This document shows, in pieces, positions 27,594 through 36,321 of a stretch of 64,000 nucleotides of DNA (positions are counted from its first letter, which is position 1; the number at the start of each line of letters is the position of its first letter). The notes beneath the pieces are model-generated. The model did not search any database and was not told where the DNA came from. It was given only the letters and a program-made list of their open reading frames with translations. Source of the DNA: UBA9926 sp913064795 (GTDB lineage: Bacteria; Pseudomonadota; Gammaproteobacteria; Pseudomonadales; Azotimanducaceae). The translations under genes and the position numbers were made by a program. The DNA lies in the NCBI GenBank assembly GCA_045560765.1, contig JBJKZD010000007.1:62001-126000 (forward strand). The letters are read 5' to 3'.

Positions 27594-28406
27594 GTGAGTA
27601 GACTGGCAACGCGCTTTACCAAGCTCAATGGCGATCATCGCAAGGCCCTTGTGGCCTACATTGTCGCGGGGGATCCAATGCCTGGGACAACGGTGGATTT
27701 AATGCATGGGATCGTCGAAGCCGGGGTGGACGTGATCGAACTGGGCGTCCCATTTACAGATCCGGAAGCAGAGGGGCCTGTGATTCAAGCTGCCCACGAG
27801 CGGGCATTACGGCATTCAATCAGCTTAGGTGACACGCTCGAAATGGTCCGCGAGTTCAGGGAACGAGATGCAACAACGCCAGTGGTATTGATGGGCTATT
27901 TGAATCCTGTAGAGCGAATGGGCTATCAATCCTTCGCAGAAGCCGCGGGCAACGTCGGGGTAGATGGTTTAATCACCGTGAATCTTCCCCCTGAAGAAGC
28001 AGGTGCGTTGACCGTGACCCTCGACGATCATGGTGTTGATCCGATCTATCTGTTGGCACCAACAACCACCGAGCTTCGGGCGGCGAAAATCTGTGCTGCG
28101 AGTCGAGGATTTGTTTATTACGTCTCTCTTAAGGGGACCACGGGTGCCGGTGGGCTCGATGTCGATGAAGTCCGGTCGAGAGTAGAGCTACTGAAAGCGC
28201 ACACGGAGCTCCCGTTGATGGTCGGTTTTGGAATTAAAGACGGCGCCACGGCTGCCCCCATTGCCGCCGTTGCTGATGGCGTTGTCGTGGGTTCCGCCAT
28301 CGTCGAATTAATGCGCATTCACGAACAAGATCCGGTGGCGCTGAAATCGGCTGTGATGGATTGCCTTGCTGAAATTCGTCTGGCTTTGAATGCGTCAGTC
28401 GCTTGA
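27594..28406 (+). CDS. trpA: Tryptophan synthase alpha subunit
   Basis: 270 residues (E. coli 268). Cleaves indole-3-glycerol phosphate to indole, passed to TrpB through the tunnel. Start GTG at 27594 with an AGGAG site overlapping the trpB stop. The conserved catalytic Glu (E. coli Glu49) is in VIELGVPF. The position of catalytic Asp60, normally in ADGPTIQ, reads AEGPVIQ here, that is Glu instead of Asp. Other features are normal: YYVSLKGTTGAG and the phosphate loop VGFGIKD. Its last 17 bases overlap folC. Confidence 0.94.
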   Translation: MSRLATRFTKLNGDHRKALVAYIVAGDPMPGTTVDLMHGIVEAGVDVIELGVPFTDPEAEGPVIQAAHERALRHSISLGDTLEMVREFRERDATTPVVLMGYLNPVERMGYQSFAEAAGNVGVDGLITVNLPPEEAGALTVTLDDHGVDPIYLLAPTTTELRAAKICAASRGFVYYVSLKGTTGAGGLDVDEVRSRVELLKAHTELPLMVGFGIKDGATAAPIAAVADGVVVGSAIVELMRIHEQDPVALKSAVMDCLAEIRLALNASVA

Positions 28407-29649
28407 TGACTGGCTGACCTATGTCAGCGCTCTGCACCCAATTGCTTGGGATCTTACCCTCGATCGAGTAAAAACAGTCGCGACAAGGCTAGATGTACTC
28501 CGTCCAGCGCCAACGGTAATTCTTGTTGCCGGCACTAATGGCAAGGGGTCTTGCTGCGAGGCTATCTCCTGGCTCGCGGTGGATTCCGGACGACGGGTTG
28601 GTTTGAGTACCAGTCCACATCTTCAGCAATTCAATGAGCGCATTCGAATCGATGGCGAGCGGGTCAGTGATCAAGCCATTGTGGCGGCGTTTGAAAGTAT
28701 AGATCGGGCGCGGGAGGAGATAACCCTCAGTTACTTCGAATTTTCGTGTCTCGCCGCTCTTCTTATTTTCAAAGGGGCAGAACTCGATGTCGCAGTTTTG
28801 GAAATCGGACTGGGCGGTCGCTTAGATGCGATGAACATTGTTGACCCTGATCTTGCCGTGATTCTTCCAATTGCTCTTGATCACCAGGATTACCTGGGAG
28901 ATGACCGGGAGGCCATCGGTCGCGAAAAAGCAGGGATTTTAAGATCAGACCGTCCACTGATCTTGGCTGATCCTGACCCTCCAGCCAGCATTATTGCAGA
29001 AGCCCAGCGGTTGTCGGCACCGGTTTTTAAAATTAATACCGACTTTCACTGGCGCGAGGAAGGGGTGCAGTGGACGGATATATCCGGGAAAGTCCGCCAA
29101 GTTGAGCAGGGACACTGGCCTTTAAAGTTACCTCAAACGAGCCTTGCCGCTGCAGTCCAGGCTATGTCTTTACTGGCTGGCGTAGAATCTGATGCGATTT
29201 CTGGGCTCAAAGATTTAACGCTTCTCGGTCGTATGACGAACGTTAGGGTGGGGGAGGTCACGGTCTATGTTGATGTGGCGCACAACCCTCATGCGGCAGA
29301 ACATTTGGCCAATCGTCTTCGGGAGACAGGAACGCGATCTTTTAGGGCTGTGGTTGGAATGTATGCAGACAAGGACGCTCAGGGTGTATTGGGCGCTTTG
29401 GCACCGCTGGTATCGGATTGGTTCTTAGCCGCAGTTGACGAAAGCCGAGCCCTTGCGCCGAAGCAACTCCGCTTGGCGCTACCAGATTCCGCTCAAGAGA
29501 CTGCAAAGATTTGTCCCGGAATTTCGGCGGCTTTGGCTAAAGCGCTGACAAATTGTCCGCAATCGGAGGCGATTATTGTTTTCGGTTCTTTCCCTGTGGT
29601 TGGGGAAGCCTTAGAATACCTCGCAAGGCAGGATCAGACTGGGTCGTAA
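28390..29649 (+). CDS. folC: Bifunctional dihydrofolate synthase/folylpolyglutamate synthase
   Basis: 419 residues (E. coli 422). Adds glutamate to dihydropteroate and to folates; Mur-ligase fold. Motifs: P-loop VAGTNGKGSCCEAI, TSPHLQQFNERIRIDG, FEFSCLAALLIF, ALDHQDYLGDD and VDVAHNPHAAEHLA. The ATG lies within the trpA 3' end, so translation is probably coupled. In Pseudomonas accD precedes folC directly; here trpA does. Confidence 0.95.
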   Translation: MRQSLDDWLTYVSALHPIAWDLTLDRVKTVATRLDVLRPAPTVILVAGTNGKGSCCEAISWLAVDSGRRVGLSTSPHLQQFNERIRIDGERVSDQAIVAAFESIDRAREEITLSYFEFSCLAALLIFKGAELDVAVLEIGLGGRLDAMNIVDPDLAVILPIALDHQDYLGDDREAIGREKAGILRSDRPLILADPDPPASIIAEAQRLSAPVFKINTDFHWREEGVQWTDISGKVRQVEQGHWPLKLPQTSLAAAVQAMSLLAGVESDAISGLKDLTLLGRMTNVRVGEVTVYVDVAHNPHAAEHLANRLRETGTRSFRAVVGMYADKDAQGVLGALAPLVSDWFLAAVDESRALAPKQLRLALPDSAQETAKICPGISAALAKALTNCPQSEAIIVFGSFPVVGEALEYLARQDQTGS

Positions 29650-29653
29650 AACC

Positions 29654-30208
29654 TTGGAAGAAAAGCTCAAACATCGGATTGTTGGCGCAGTGGTACTGAC
29701 TGCGCTGGCGGTGATCTTTATTCCGATGATCTTTGATGGGTCCGAGCAAGCGCGAGAGGCCTATCGAGTCGAGATTCCCACTGGCCCCGGGTTTAAGCGA
29801 GATACACGAATATCCGTTGCCGAAATACAGACTGAAATGCGCTCCCGTGAGCGGGCGAGTGCGGCGAAGATGCCGCTAGAAGTGGTCGATCAAGCGGATT
29901 ATTCAGAGCAGAGCGGTCGAATTCTTGACCAAAACGGTCTCCCGATTGGGTGGAGTCTTCAGGTTGCAAGCTTCAGAGATCAAGAGAATGCCGTCCGTCT
30001 GCGGGCCAAGATCAGGGCGCTGGGGCACGGCAGTTACGTACTGAGAAGCGCGACGAATGAAGGACTTTTTTTTCAGGTTTTAGTCGGGCCCTCATTGGAC
30101 AGAGATCAATTACGCCAGACCGGACAAGCCTTGGCGTCCGAGTTGGACTTGGCGGTCCAGATTGTTCGCTACCGCGTCGAGGATGACGCCAATCAGATCG
30201 GGGGCTAA
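29654..30208 (+). CDS. SPOR-domain cell-division protein (DedD-like)
   Basis: 184 residues: a short cytoplasmic start (EEKLKHR), one membrane helix (VGAVVLTALAVIFIPMIF), a linker, and a C-terminal SPOR domain beginning at GWSLQVASFRDQENAVRLR. SPOR domains bind denuded peptidoglycan at the septum; E. coli DedD at the same genome position helps constriction. The start is TTG at 29654, four bases after the folC stop; the N-terminal sequence EEKLKHRIVGA is family-typical, which supports it. Confidence 0.9.
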   Translation: MEEKLKHRIVGAVVLTALAVIFIPMIFDGSEQAREAYRVEIPTGPGFKRDTRISVAEIQTEMRSRERASAAKMPLEVVDQADYSEQSGRILDQNGLPIGWSLQVASFRDQENAVRLRAKIRALGHGSYVLRSATNEGLFFQVLVGPSLDRDQLRQTGQALASELDLAVQIVRYRVEDDANQIGG

Positions 30209-30211
30209 CGC

Positions 30212-30721
30212 ATGGAATTAGCACATCCCGATTGGATCATTATTGGCGTGCTAACCTTATCGACTCTGCTTTCAATCTTTCGAGGCTTCGTGAGAGAGGC
30301 GCTTGCTCTCGGGAGCTGGGTCATTGCGATCATTGTCGCTCGGTGGTTTGTTGATCCGCTTTCGGCCATGCTGGTGCCCGTTATTTCCCAAAGCGCTATT
30401 CGGATGCTGGTTGCCTATGGCATTTTGATTCTCGCAACACTGATTTTGTGTGGGCTGCTGACGCGACTGCTTGGGGCTTTAATTAAAGTGTCTGGCCTCA
30501 GCACAATGGATCGTTTGTTGGGCATGATCTTTGGCTTCCTAAGGGGGGGATTGCTTGTACTGTTAGGCGTCATGGCGCTTTATTACTGGACATCAGCAGC
30601 ATCGAGTGCGGCTTGGCAATCTTCAGTTTTAGTACCCTATGTCTTAGATGCGATGGAGTGGCTCAAACCACTCGTGCTCGAACAATCCGGTCAACTGATC
30701 CAAAACTTGAAAGAGGCTTAG
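30212..30721 (+). CDS. cvpA: CvpA family membrane protein
   Basis: 169 residues with four hydrophobic segments. The N-terminal DWIIIGVLTLSTLLSIFRGF and SWVIAIIVARWF with STMDRLLGMIFGFLRG are typical of CvpA, named for colicin V production and also linked to purF expression in E. coli. Inner membrane; biochemical role not established. It lies three bases after the SPOR gene and four before purF, the classical folC-dedD-cvpA-purF order. Confidence 0.92.
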   Translation: MELAHPDWIIIGVLTLSTLLSIFRGFVREALALGSWVIAIIVARWFVDPLSAMLVPVISQSAIRMLVAYGILILATLILCGLLTRLLGALIKVSGLSTMDRLLGMIFGFLRGGLLVLLGVMALYYWTSAASSAAWQSSVLVPYVLDAMEWLKPLVLEQSGQLIQNLKEA

Positions 30722-30725
30722 TGGT

Positions 30726-32237
30726 ATGTGTGGTGTTGTGGGAATAGTGGGTCGATCGCATGTTAGTTTTGATTTATACGACGCAATTTCGATGCTCCAG
30801 CATCGAGGTCAGGATGCCGCAGGCATTGTGACCTGCGAGGGTGATCGATTAACCCTGCGCAAAGAGAACGGTTTGATTCGAGATGTTTTTAATCAGGCGC
30901 AGCTCGACGGGCTTGTAGGCAAGATGGGGGTTGCGCACGTTCGTTATCCCACAGCGGGCAGCTCAAGTTCTGCCGAAGCGCAGCCCATGTATGTTAACTC
31001 GCCTTTTGGTATTTGCATGGCGCACAACGGTAATTTGATCAACGCGGGGGAACTGAACGAAAACCTTTTCCGCTCGGATCGTCGGCACATCAATACCAGC
31101 AGCGATTCAGAAGTCCTGCTTAACGTTTTTGCGCATGAATTGCATGATGTTGCGGGTTTGAGGCTAAAGCCAGACGATGTGTTTGAGACGGTCCAGCGCG
31201 TCCACCAGCGCGCGGTTGGGGCCTACGCAGTGGTGACCTTGATAACGGGTTATGGATTGGTCGGTTTCCGGGATCCAAATGGCATAAGGCCTTTGGTACT
31301 GGGTCAGCGAACCACGGCAGACGGCGTCGAATACATGTTGGCCTCAGAGAGCGTGGCGCTGAGCGTTTTAGGGTTTGAGTTGATGGATGATATTGCGCCC
31401 GGTGAGGCTATTTATATCGAATCGAATGGTCGTCTGCACCGGAAACAGTGCGCCGAGGCGACCCGTTGGTCACCGTGTATCTTCGAGCACGTTTATTTGG
31501 CGCGCCCTGATTCGATCATGGATGGGATCTCGGTCTACAAAGCCAGGCTGAAGATGGGCGAGAAGCTCGCCGACAAAATATTAAGGCTCTGGCCTGACCA
31601 TGATATTGACGTGGTCATTCCGATCCCTGACACCAGTTGCACCGCGGCTCTGCCGATGGCGCATCGACTTAATGTCAAATATCGAGAGGGATTGATTAAA
31701 AATCGATATGTGGGCCGCACTTTTATTATGCCGGGTCAAGAAGAACGTTATAAATCCGTGCGCCGAAAACTGAATCCAGTCGAGCTTGAGTTTCGGGGTA
31801 AGAACGTGCTGTTGGTGGACGATTCAATTGTTCGCGGCACGACGTCAAAACAAATTGTTCAAATGGCACGGGATGCTGGCGCGCGCCGTGTTTATTTGGC
31901 CTCCGCCGCGCCGCCTGTCCGATATCCGAATGTGTATGGTATTGATATGCCGGCAGCTCAAGAATTTGCCGCCCACGCCCAGACCGAAGCGGAAATCGAG
32001 GCTTATATTGGCGTTGATTGGTTGGTCTATCAGGATTTAGACGATCTAAAAGATTGCGCAGCTGGCATTAATCCGAATATCGAAGCATTTGATTGTTCCG
32101 TATTTGATGGTGTTTATGTGACGGAGGGCGTCGACGCGCAGTATCTTGAGCACATTGAGCAACAGCGAAATGATCAAGCAAAGCAGCACCGTCTAACCGC
32201 AGCCAGGGAAATTATCGAGCTGCATAATCATCAATAA
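30726..32237 (+). CDS. purF: Amidophosphoribosyltransferase
   Basis: 503 residues (E. coli 505). First committed step of purine synthesis: PRPP plus glutamine to phosphoribosylamine. The N-terminal nucleophile Cys2 follows the initiator Met (MCGVVGIVG), so no propeptide. Glutaminase motifs: LQHRGQDAAG, HVRYPTAGSS and MAHNGNL. PRPP-binding motif VLLVDDSIVRGTTSK. The ATG has a weak upstream site, consistent with coupling to cvpA. Confidence 0.97.
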   Translation: MCGVVGIVGRSHVSFDLYDAISMLQHRGQDAAGIVTCEGDRLTLRKENGLIRDVFNQAQLDGLVGKMGVAHVRYPTAGSSSSAEAQPMYVNSPFGICMAHNGNLINAGELNENLFRSDRRHINTSSDSEVLLNVFAHELHDVAGLRLKPDDVFETVQRVHQRAVGAYAVVTLITGYGLVGFRDPNGIRPLVLGQRTTADGVEYMLASESVALSVLGFELMDDIAPGEAIYIESNGRLHRKQCAEATRWSPCIFEHVYLARPDSIMDGISVYKARLKMGEKLADKILRLWPDHDIDVVIPIPDTSCTAALPMAHRLNVKYREGLIKNRYVGRTFIMPGQEERYKSVRRKLNPVELEFRGKNVLLVDDSIVRGTTSKQIVQMARDAGARRVYLASAAPPVRYPNVYGIDMPAAQEFAAHAQTEAEIEAYIGVDWLVYQDLDDLKDCAAGINPNIEAFDCSVFDGVYVTEGVDAQYLEHIEQQRNDQAKQHRLTAAREIIELHNHQ

Positions 32238-32252
32238 CTTCAAGGCTGACGT

Positions 32253-33173
32253 ATGAGGAGTTCCCTATCCCAGGTTGTTGATGCGCTCAAGAGCGTGTTG
32301 CTGGGTAAAGAGCATCAGGTTCAATTAGCGCTGGCAACCCTGCTTGCCCAAGGACATCTCCTGATCGAGGACCTGCCCGGAATGGGCAAGACGACACTCG
32401 CACTTGGGCTCTCTCGGGTTTTAGGACTTTCTCATCGACGGGTTCAGTTCACCGTTGACGTGCTGCCGAGCGATATCACCGGGATGTCGATGTATCGTAA
32501 AGAGACTGAGACCTTTGAGTTTCGTCCCGGGCCCATATTCAGTCATCTTCTCCTAACCGACGAAATCAATCGTGCAATGCCCAAGACCCAAAGTGCTTTG
32601 CTCGAGGCGATGGAGGAAATGACCGTCTCTCAGGATGGTGAAACCCATGCACTGCCCAGTCCATTTTTTGTGATTGCAACCCAAAACCCCTACCATCACG
32701 CGGGAACTTACCCATTGCCCGAGTCCCAGTTGGATCGTTTTTTGATGGCGATTGAGATGGGGTACCCCGACGAGGTATCCGAGCGACATTTGCTGAGCGC
32801 CGGTGACCAGCGTAGCCATGCATTAGAGCTCCCGGTTTTATGCTCTCCAGAACAAATTCTGGCTTTTCACTCTGAGGTGCAGTCTTTGCACTGTTCGGAT
32901 TCAATTCTCAATTACATTATGCGATTGGTCTCTTATTCTCGAACTTGTGAAGGCGTTTCAATTGGGTTGTCGCCCCGTGCAGGACTCGGGCTTTTATCGG
33001 CGAGTCGAGCTTGGGCCTTTTTAATGGGTCGAGACTTCGTGAGCCCCGAGGATGTGCAAACTGTTTTCGAACCGGTTGCTCGGCATCGGCTTAAAATAAT
33101 CCAAGAGCACGGGGGTGGTCGAGGGAACTCAGTCGCTCAGGTGATTTTGAATGCCGTCGATGTGGTGGGATAG
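32253..33173 (+). CDS. MoxR-family AAA+ ATPase
   Basis: 306 residues. Walker A in LPGMGKTTLALGL, Walker B in LLTDEINRAMPKTQSALLEA, sensor IATQNPYHHAGTYPLPE and the C-terminal lid SPRAGLGLLSASRAWAF. MoxR ATPases act as chaperones for metal or complex insertion and are usually encoded next to DUF58 and transglutaminase proteins, as here. Begins 15 bases after purF, so could be read through from the purine end of the block. Its 3' end overlaps the DUF58 start by 23 bases. Confidence 0.92.
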   Translation: MRSSLSQVVDALKSVLLGKEHQVQLALATLLAQGHLLIEDLPGMGKTTLALGLSRVLGLSHRRVQFTVDVLPSDITGMSMYRKETETFEFRPGPIFSHLLLTDEINRAMPKTQSALLEAMEEMTVSQDGETHALPSPFFVIATQNPYHHAGTYPLPESQLDRFLMAIEMGYPDEVSERHLLSAGDQRSHALELPVLCSPEQILAFHSEVQSLHCSDSILNYIMRLVSYSRTCEGVSIGLSPRAGLGLLSASRAWAFLMGRDFVSPEDVQTVFEPVARHRLKIIQEHGGGRGNSVAQVILNAVDVVG

Positions 33174-34146
33174 CCTAGGTTGGTCTGGGCGAGCGCCTAT
33201 TCGCTCACCAAGGGCGAAGCGGTGGTTTAACCGCCGACTGCCGCCCGCGTCCTCTGTCCGGATGTCGCACCGGAATATCTTTATCCTCCCCACGAGAACT
33301 GGACTTGCCTTCATCTTGATGATGCTGCTCATTCTTGTTGCGGCGATCAACTACCAAAATGCGCTGGCCCATGCCCTCGCATTTTTAATGCTGGGCCTAT
33401 TTCTTGTTGCCATGCTGCAAACTTACAGAAACTTGTCAGGTCTTCTCTTGAGACAACTGGCAGATGCTGAGGGATTCTCTGGTAGCCGGGTAGATGTGCC
33501 GCTGCTGATTACGACGGGTTCAGGGCGTGAGCATGCAGGCATTTTTTTGTTTTGGCCGGATCAGCCCGATCGAGATATGGTGCCAGGATTTAAAGAAGCA
33601 ACTCGGGTTCTTCGCTCGCTCGTCCCAAATCAGAGAGGCTGGTACCGGCCAGAGCGTTTACGGATTGAGTCGGTCTATCCTTTAGGTTTATTTCGAGCAT
33701 GGTCTTGGCTGGACCTGAAATGGCGGATTTTAAGCTTCCCCAGCCCCCTCATCGAGCCCAACCGGCCCCCATCTGCAGCTATTGTCGCCGGCGAGGCTGA
33801 TCCCCCCGGTCCTGGCAATGAGGATTTTAGCCAGCTGAGGGATTACATCTTGGGAGATGATCAGCGGCATATTCACTGGCGGGCGAGCGCCAAATTGGAC
33901 CGTTTAATGATTAAAGAATTCACTGAAGGCGGTGCCTCGAATCAGTGGTTGCGGCTGGACGACTTTCGGGAAGATTCGATTGAAGTGGCATTGAGTAAAA
34001 TGGCGTATTGGGTGCAAGTGCTCACCCGTCAGCAGCGTCCTTTTGGGCTGGATCTAATTCAGGAAGTTCTAGAGGTCAATGATGGCCCTGAACACGAACG
34101 GGCTGCCCTCAGAGCTCTGGCGCTCTACGGCATTGAGCCGAGTTAA
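33151..34146 (+). CDS. DUF58 domain-containing membrane protein
   Basis: 331 residues. Two close hydrophobic segments at about residues 48-85 (TGLAFILMMLLILVAAINYQ and ALAFLMLGLFLVAMLQ) followed by a cytoplasmic or periplasmic domain with the DUF58 core: PGNEDFSQLRDYILGDDQRH and IHWRASAKLDRLMIKEF. Preceded by RRLPPASSVRMSHRNIFILP, also typical. Partner of MoxR and the transglutaminase; VWA-like fold in relatives. Function unknown. The start within moxR is the longest option; ATG at 33160 is possible. Confidence 0.88.
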   Translation: MPSMWWDSLGWSGRAPIRSPRAKRWFNRRLPPASSVRMSHRNIFILPTRTGLAFILMMLLILVAAINYQNALAHALAFLMLGLFLVAMLQTYRNLSGLLLRQLADAEGFSGSRVDVPLLITTGSGREHAGIFLFWPDQPDRDMVPGFKEATRVLRSLVPNQRGWYRPERLRIESVYPLGLFRAWSWLDLKWRILSFPSPLIEPNRPPSAAIVAGEADPPGPGNEDFSQLRDYILGDDQRHIHWRASAKLDRLMIKEFTEGGASNQWLRLDDFREDSIEVALSKMAYWVQVLTRQQRPFGLDLIQEVLEVNDGPEHERAALRALALYGIEPS

Positions 34147-34149
34147 CGG

Positions 34150-36144
34150 ATGCTGAGCCGTCGCACAACAACTTGGATGTTAGCGGGGCAGAGTCTCATG
34201 CTGTTGCCTCATTGGGAAAGGCTGCCCCTAGTGATCGGTCTATTGACTGGGCTTGCGCTTTGTTACGGCGTGGGACGCTCACTTGAGCGACTTTCGGTAT
34301 GGCCCGCCCTGATCAAGCTTGCCTGGGTGCTGCTCGGCTGGACAACACTATGGATCGAGTATCAGAGTTTGATGGTGCTTGATTTTTGGGTTGGGCTGTT
34401 GCTCTTGATGTATTCGGGAAAACTGTTTGAACTGCATCGTGCTCGAGATGTCTATCAGGTAGTCCTCCTCGGTTATTTTGTAGGGATGACTCACTTCCTA
34501 TTTAGCGAATCAATCCTCCAGGCGGCGGTCACCACATTAGGGCTCCTCGCTGTCACTGGAAGTTTGGTTGCGATGCATCAAACTGCCCACCGTGGAGGCG
34601 CTCTCCAGCCGATAAAGACAGCTGGATTGGTTTTTTGTCAGGCGATCCCATTGTTGTTGATCCTGTTTGTATTTTTTCCTCGATTGAGTCCTTTTTGGAC
34701 AATTCCATTGCAACAGGGCGTGGGAATCACAGGGCTGAGTACTCAAGTGACTTTAGGTGATATCAATCAACTGGTTCGCTCGGATGCATTGGCATTTCGA
34801 GCAACCTTTAAGGAGGATCCTCCTCGGTCTAAAGATTTATACTGGCGAACGCTGGTGCTCTCAGAGTTTGATGGCAACACTTGGCGAGTTGGCGGGGGGC
34901 TCTCAGACGGGCCTGATCGGCCAGCCAATGGGCGCCGGCTCGACTATTCGATGTTGGTGCAGCCAACGCGGGTGGCCTATGTGCCTTCCCTCGATCGGGT
35001 TTCGATGGTTCGGGGCGATGGTGTCCGAATTGGTCCTTTGGGAATTGTTCGCGGTGAGCGTCCGCTCTTGGATCGGCAGCGATTCGAAATGCAGAGCAGA
35101 ATCACCGACCGAACTGATGAAACCTTGATGCCAACCGAGTTAGCGCGGTGGACGAACTTGCCTGAGTTAGGCAGCCCTAGAGCGCGCACTTTCGCTGATT
35201 CTTTGAGGCGTTCCGGGGCCTCTACGGAAGAGATGATCCAATCTGTGCTCGGCTGGTTCTCGCAGGAATTTTTCTATACGCTCAACCCAGTGAATGGAAC
35301 CGGGGATTCGATTGATCAGTTCTTGTTCGAGCATCAACGCGGCTTTTGCGAGCACTTTGCATCGAGTTTCACCTTTTTGATGCGCGCCGCGGGGGTGCCT
35401 TCAAGACTTGTTCTGGGCTATCAAGGAGGGCGCTACAATGAGGTCGGCAACTACATTGAGGTCCGCCAGTTTGATGCCCACGCTTGGTCTGAAGTCTGGA
35501 TCCAAGATATCGGTTGGCAGCGCGTCGATCCGACTGCCGCCATTGCACCCAGTCGAATCGAGTCGGGTATCGGTTCACTGACGTTGTCCGAGATGGGTCT
35601 TTTTGATGGAGAAGCCTGGTCTTACTTTAAACTCCGGAGTCTGAGCTGGTTTTATGAAGCTCAGCTTCGTTGGCAAGCGATCAGTCATTTCTGGGACCGA
35701 GCGGTCGTCAATTACGATGAATCGGATCAGCTTGATTTGATCTCTTGGTTTTGGCCTGAAGTGGATGTGAGCGACCTTGGACACTTGGCGTTGGGGCTTT
35801 TCTTTATCGGACTGGGAGTGGTTTCCTTCGGGTTACTGATGCCTTCAGGGTTTTCCAATGTTAACCAGGAAGTTCGTTGGTATCGACATTTCGAGCGCCT
35901 GGTACCTGAGCGAGCGTCAAGGACACAGAATTTGACTGTGGGTGTTGAGCAATTGCACCGAGACTGGTTCGAGGTCGAACCACAGACCGCGCCCTTGGCT
36001 GCCTCTTTTGTAAACCGTTTTGTTGCGCATCGTTATCGGAGCAATGAGCCCGTCTCGTCAAGGGCAGTTTGGAGCGCGTTGATGATACTCAGATGGGAAT
36101 TGATGATCTTCCGTTTAAAAATGATGTGGCAGCGCTTTCGATGA
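34150..36144 (+). CDS. TgpA-like membrane transglutaminase
   Basis: 664 residues. N-terminal block of six or so membrane helices (about 1-185), a large external part with a transglutaminase core, one more helix near residue 540, and a short cytoplasmic tail. The catalytic triad is visible: Cys in RGFCEHFASSFTFLMR, His in FDAHAWSEVW and Asp in WQRVDPTAA. Pseudomonas aeruginosa TgpA, in the same moxR-DUF58 context, is essential and periplasmic; substrate unknown. Starts three bases after the DUF58 stop. Convergent with acnB. Confidence 0.9.
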   Translation: MLSRRTTTWMLAGQSLMLLPHWERLPLVIGLLTGLALCYGVGRSLERLSVWPALIKLAWVLLGWTTLWIEYQSLMVLDFWVGLLLLMYSGKLFELHRARDVYQVVLLGYFVGMTHFLFSESILQAAVTTLGLLAVTGSLVAMHQTAHRGGALQPIKTAGLVFCQAIPLLLILFVFFPRLSPFWTIPLQQGVGITGLSTQVTLGDINQLVRSDALAFRATFKEDPPRSKDLYWRTLVLSEFDGNTWRVGGGLSDGPDRPANGRRLDYSMLVQPTRVAYVPSLDRVSMVRGDGVRIGPLGIVRGERPLLDRQRFEMQSRITDRTDETLMPTELARWTNLPELGSPRARTFADSLRRSGASTEEMIQSVLGWFSQEFFYTLNPVNGTGDSIDQFLFEHQRGFCEHFASSFTFLMRAAGVPSRLVLGYQGGRYNEVGNYIEVRQFDAHAWSEVWIQDIGWQRVDPTAAIAPSRIESGIGSLTLSEMGLFDGEAWSYFKLRSLSWFYEAQLRWQAISHFWDRAVVNYDESDQLDLISWFWPEVDVSDLGHLALGLFFIGLGVVSFGLLMPSGFSNVNQEVRWYRHFERLVPERASRTQNLTVGVEQLHRDWFEVEPQTAPLAASFVNRFVAHRYRSNEPVSSRAVWSALMILRWELMIFRLKMMWQRFR

Positions 36145-36282
36145 GCGGGCTCACGGTCGTTCCTGATGCCAGGGCACTTTTTTTATCCGAGGTGAGCAGA
36201 GCAAACCCTGTTATCGAAGACTGCGAGCGCCGACGCGCTCGGCCCTTGCTACTGGACTTCCTACGCTGTCGGGCAAAGCTGC

Positions 36283-36304
36283 GAGACGAACACCCGTTCG
36301 TCTC
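36283..36304. terminator. Hairpin between convergent tgpA-like gene and acnB
   Basis: GAGACGAAC and GTTCGTCTC pair around ACCC, a perfect nine-base stem, located 18 bases past the acnB stop on its strand. A second smaller hairpin (CGAGCG/CGCTCG) is near 36228-36240. Neither has a strong T run on either side, so these may be bidirectional termination or mRNA-end structures rather than textbook terminators. Confidence 0.45.
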
Positions 36305-36321
36305 AGGGGGCTTGGCTTCAG

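Noticed and set aside
32253..36144. MoxR-DUF58-transglutaminase as a novel system
   Set aside because: This trio is a widespread, already described neighbourhood in proteobacteria, including the TgpA locus of Pseudomonas.
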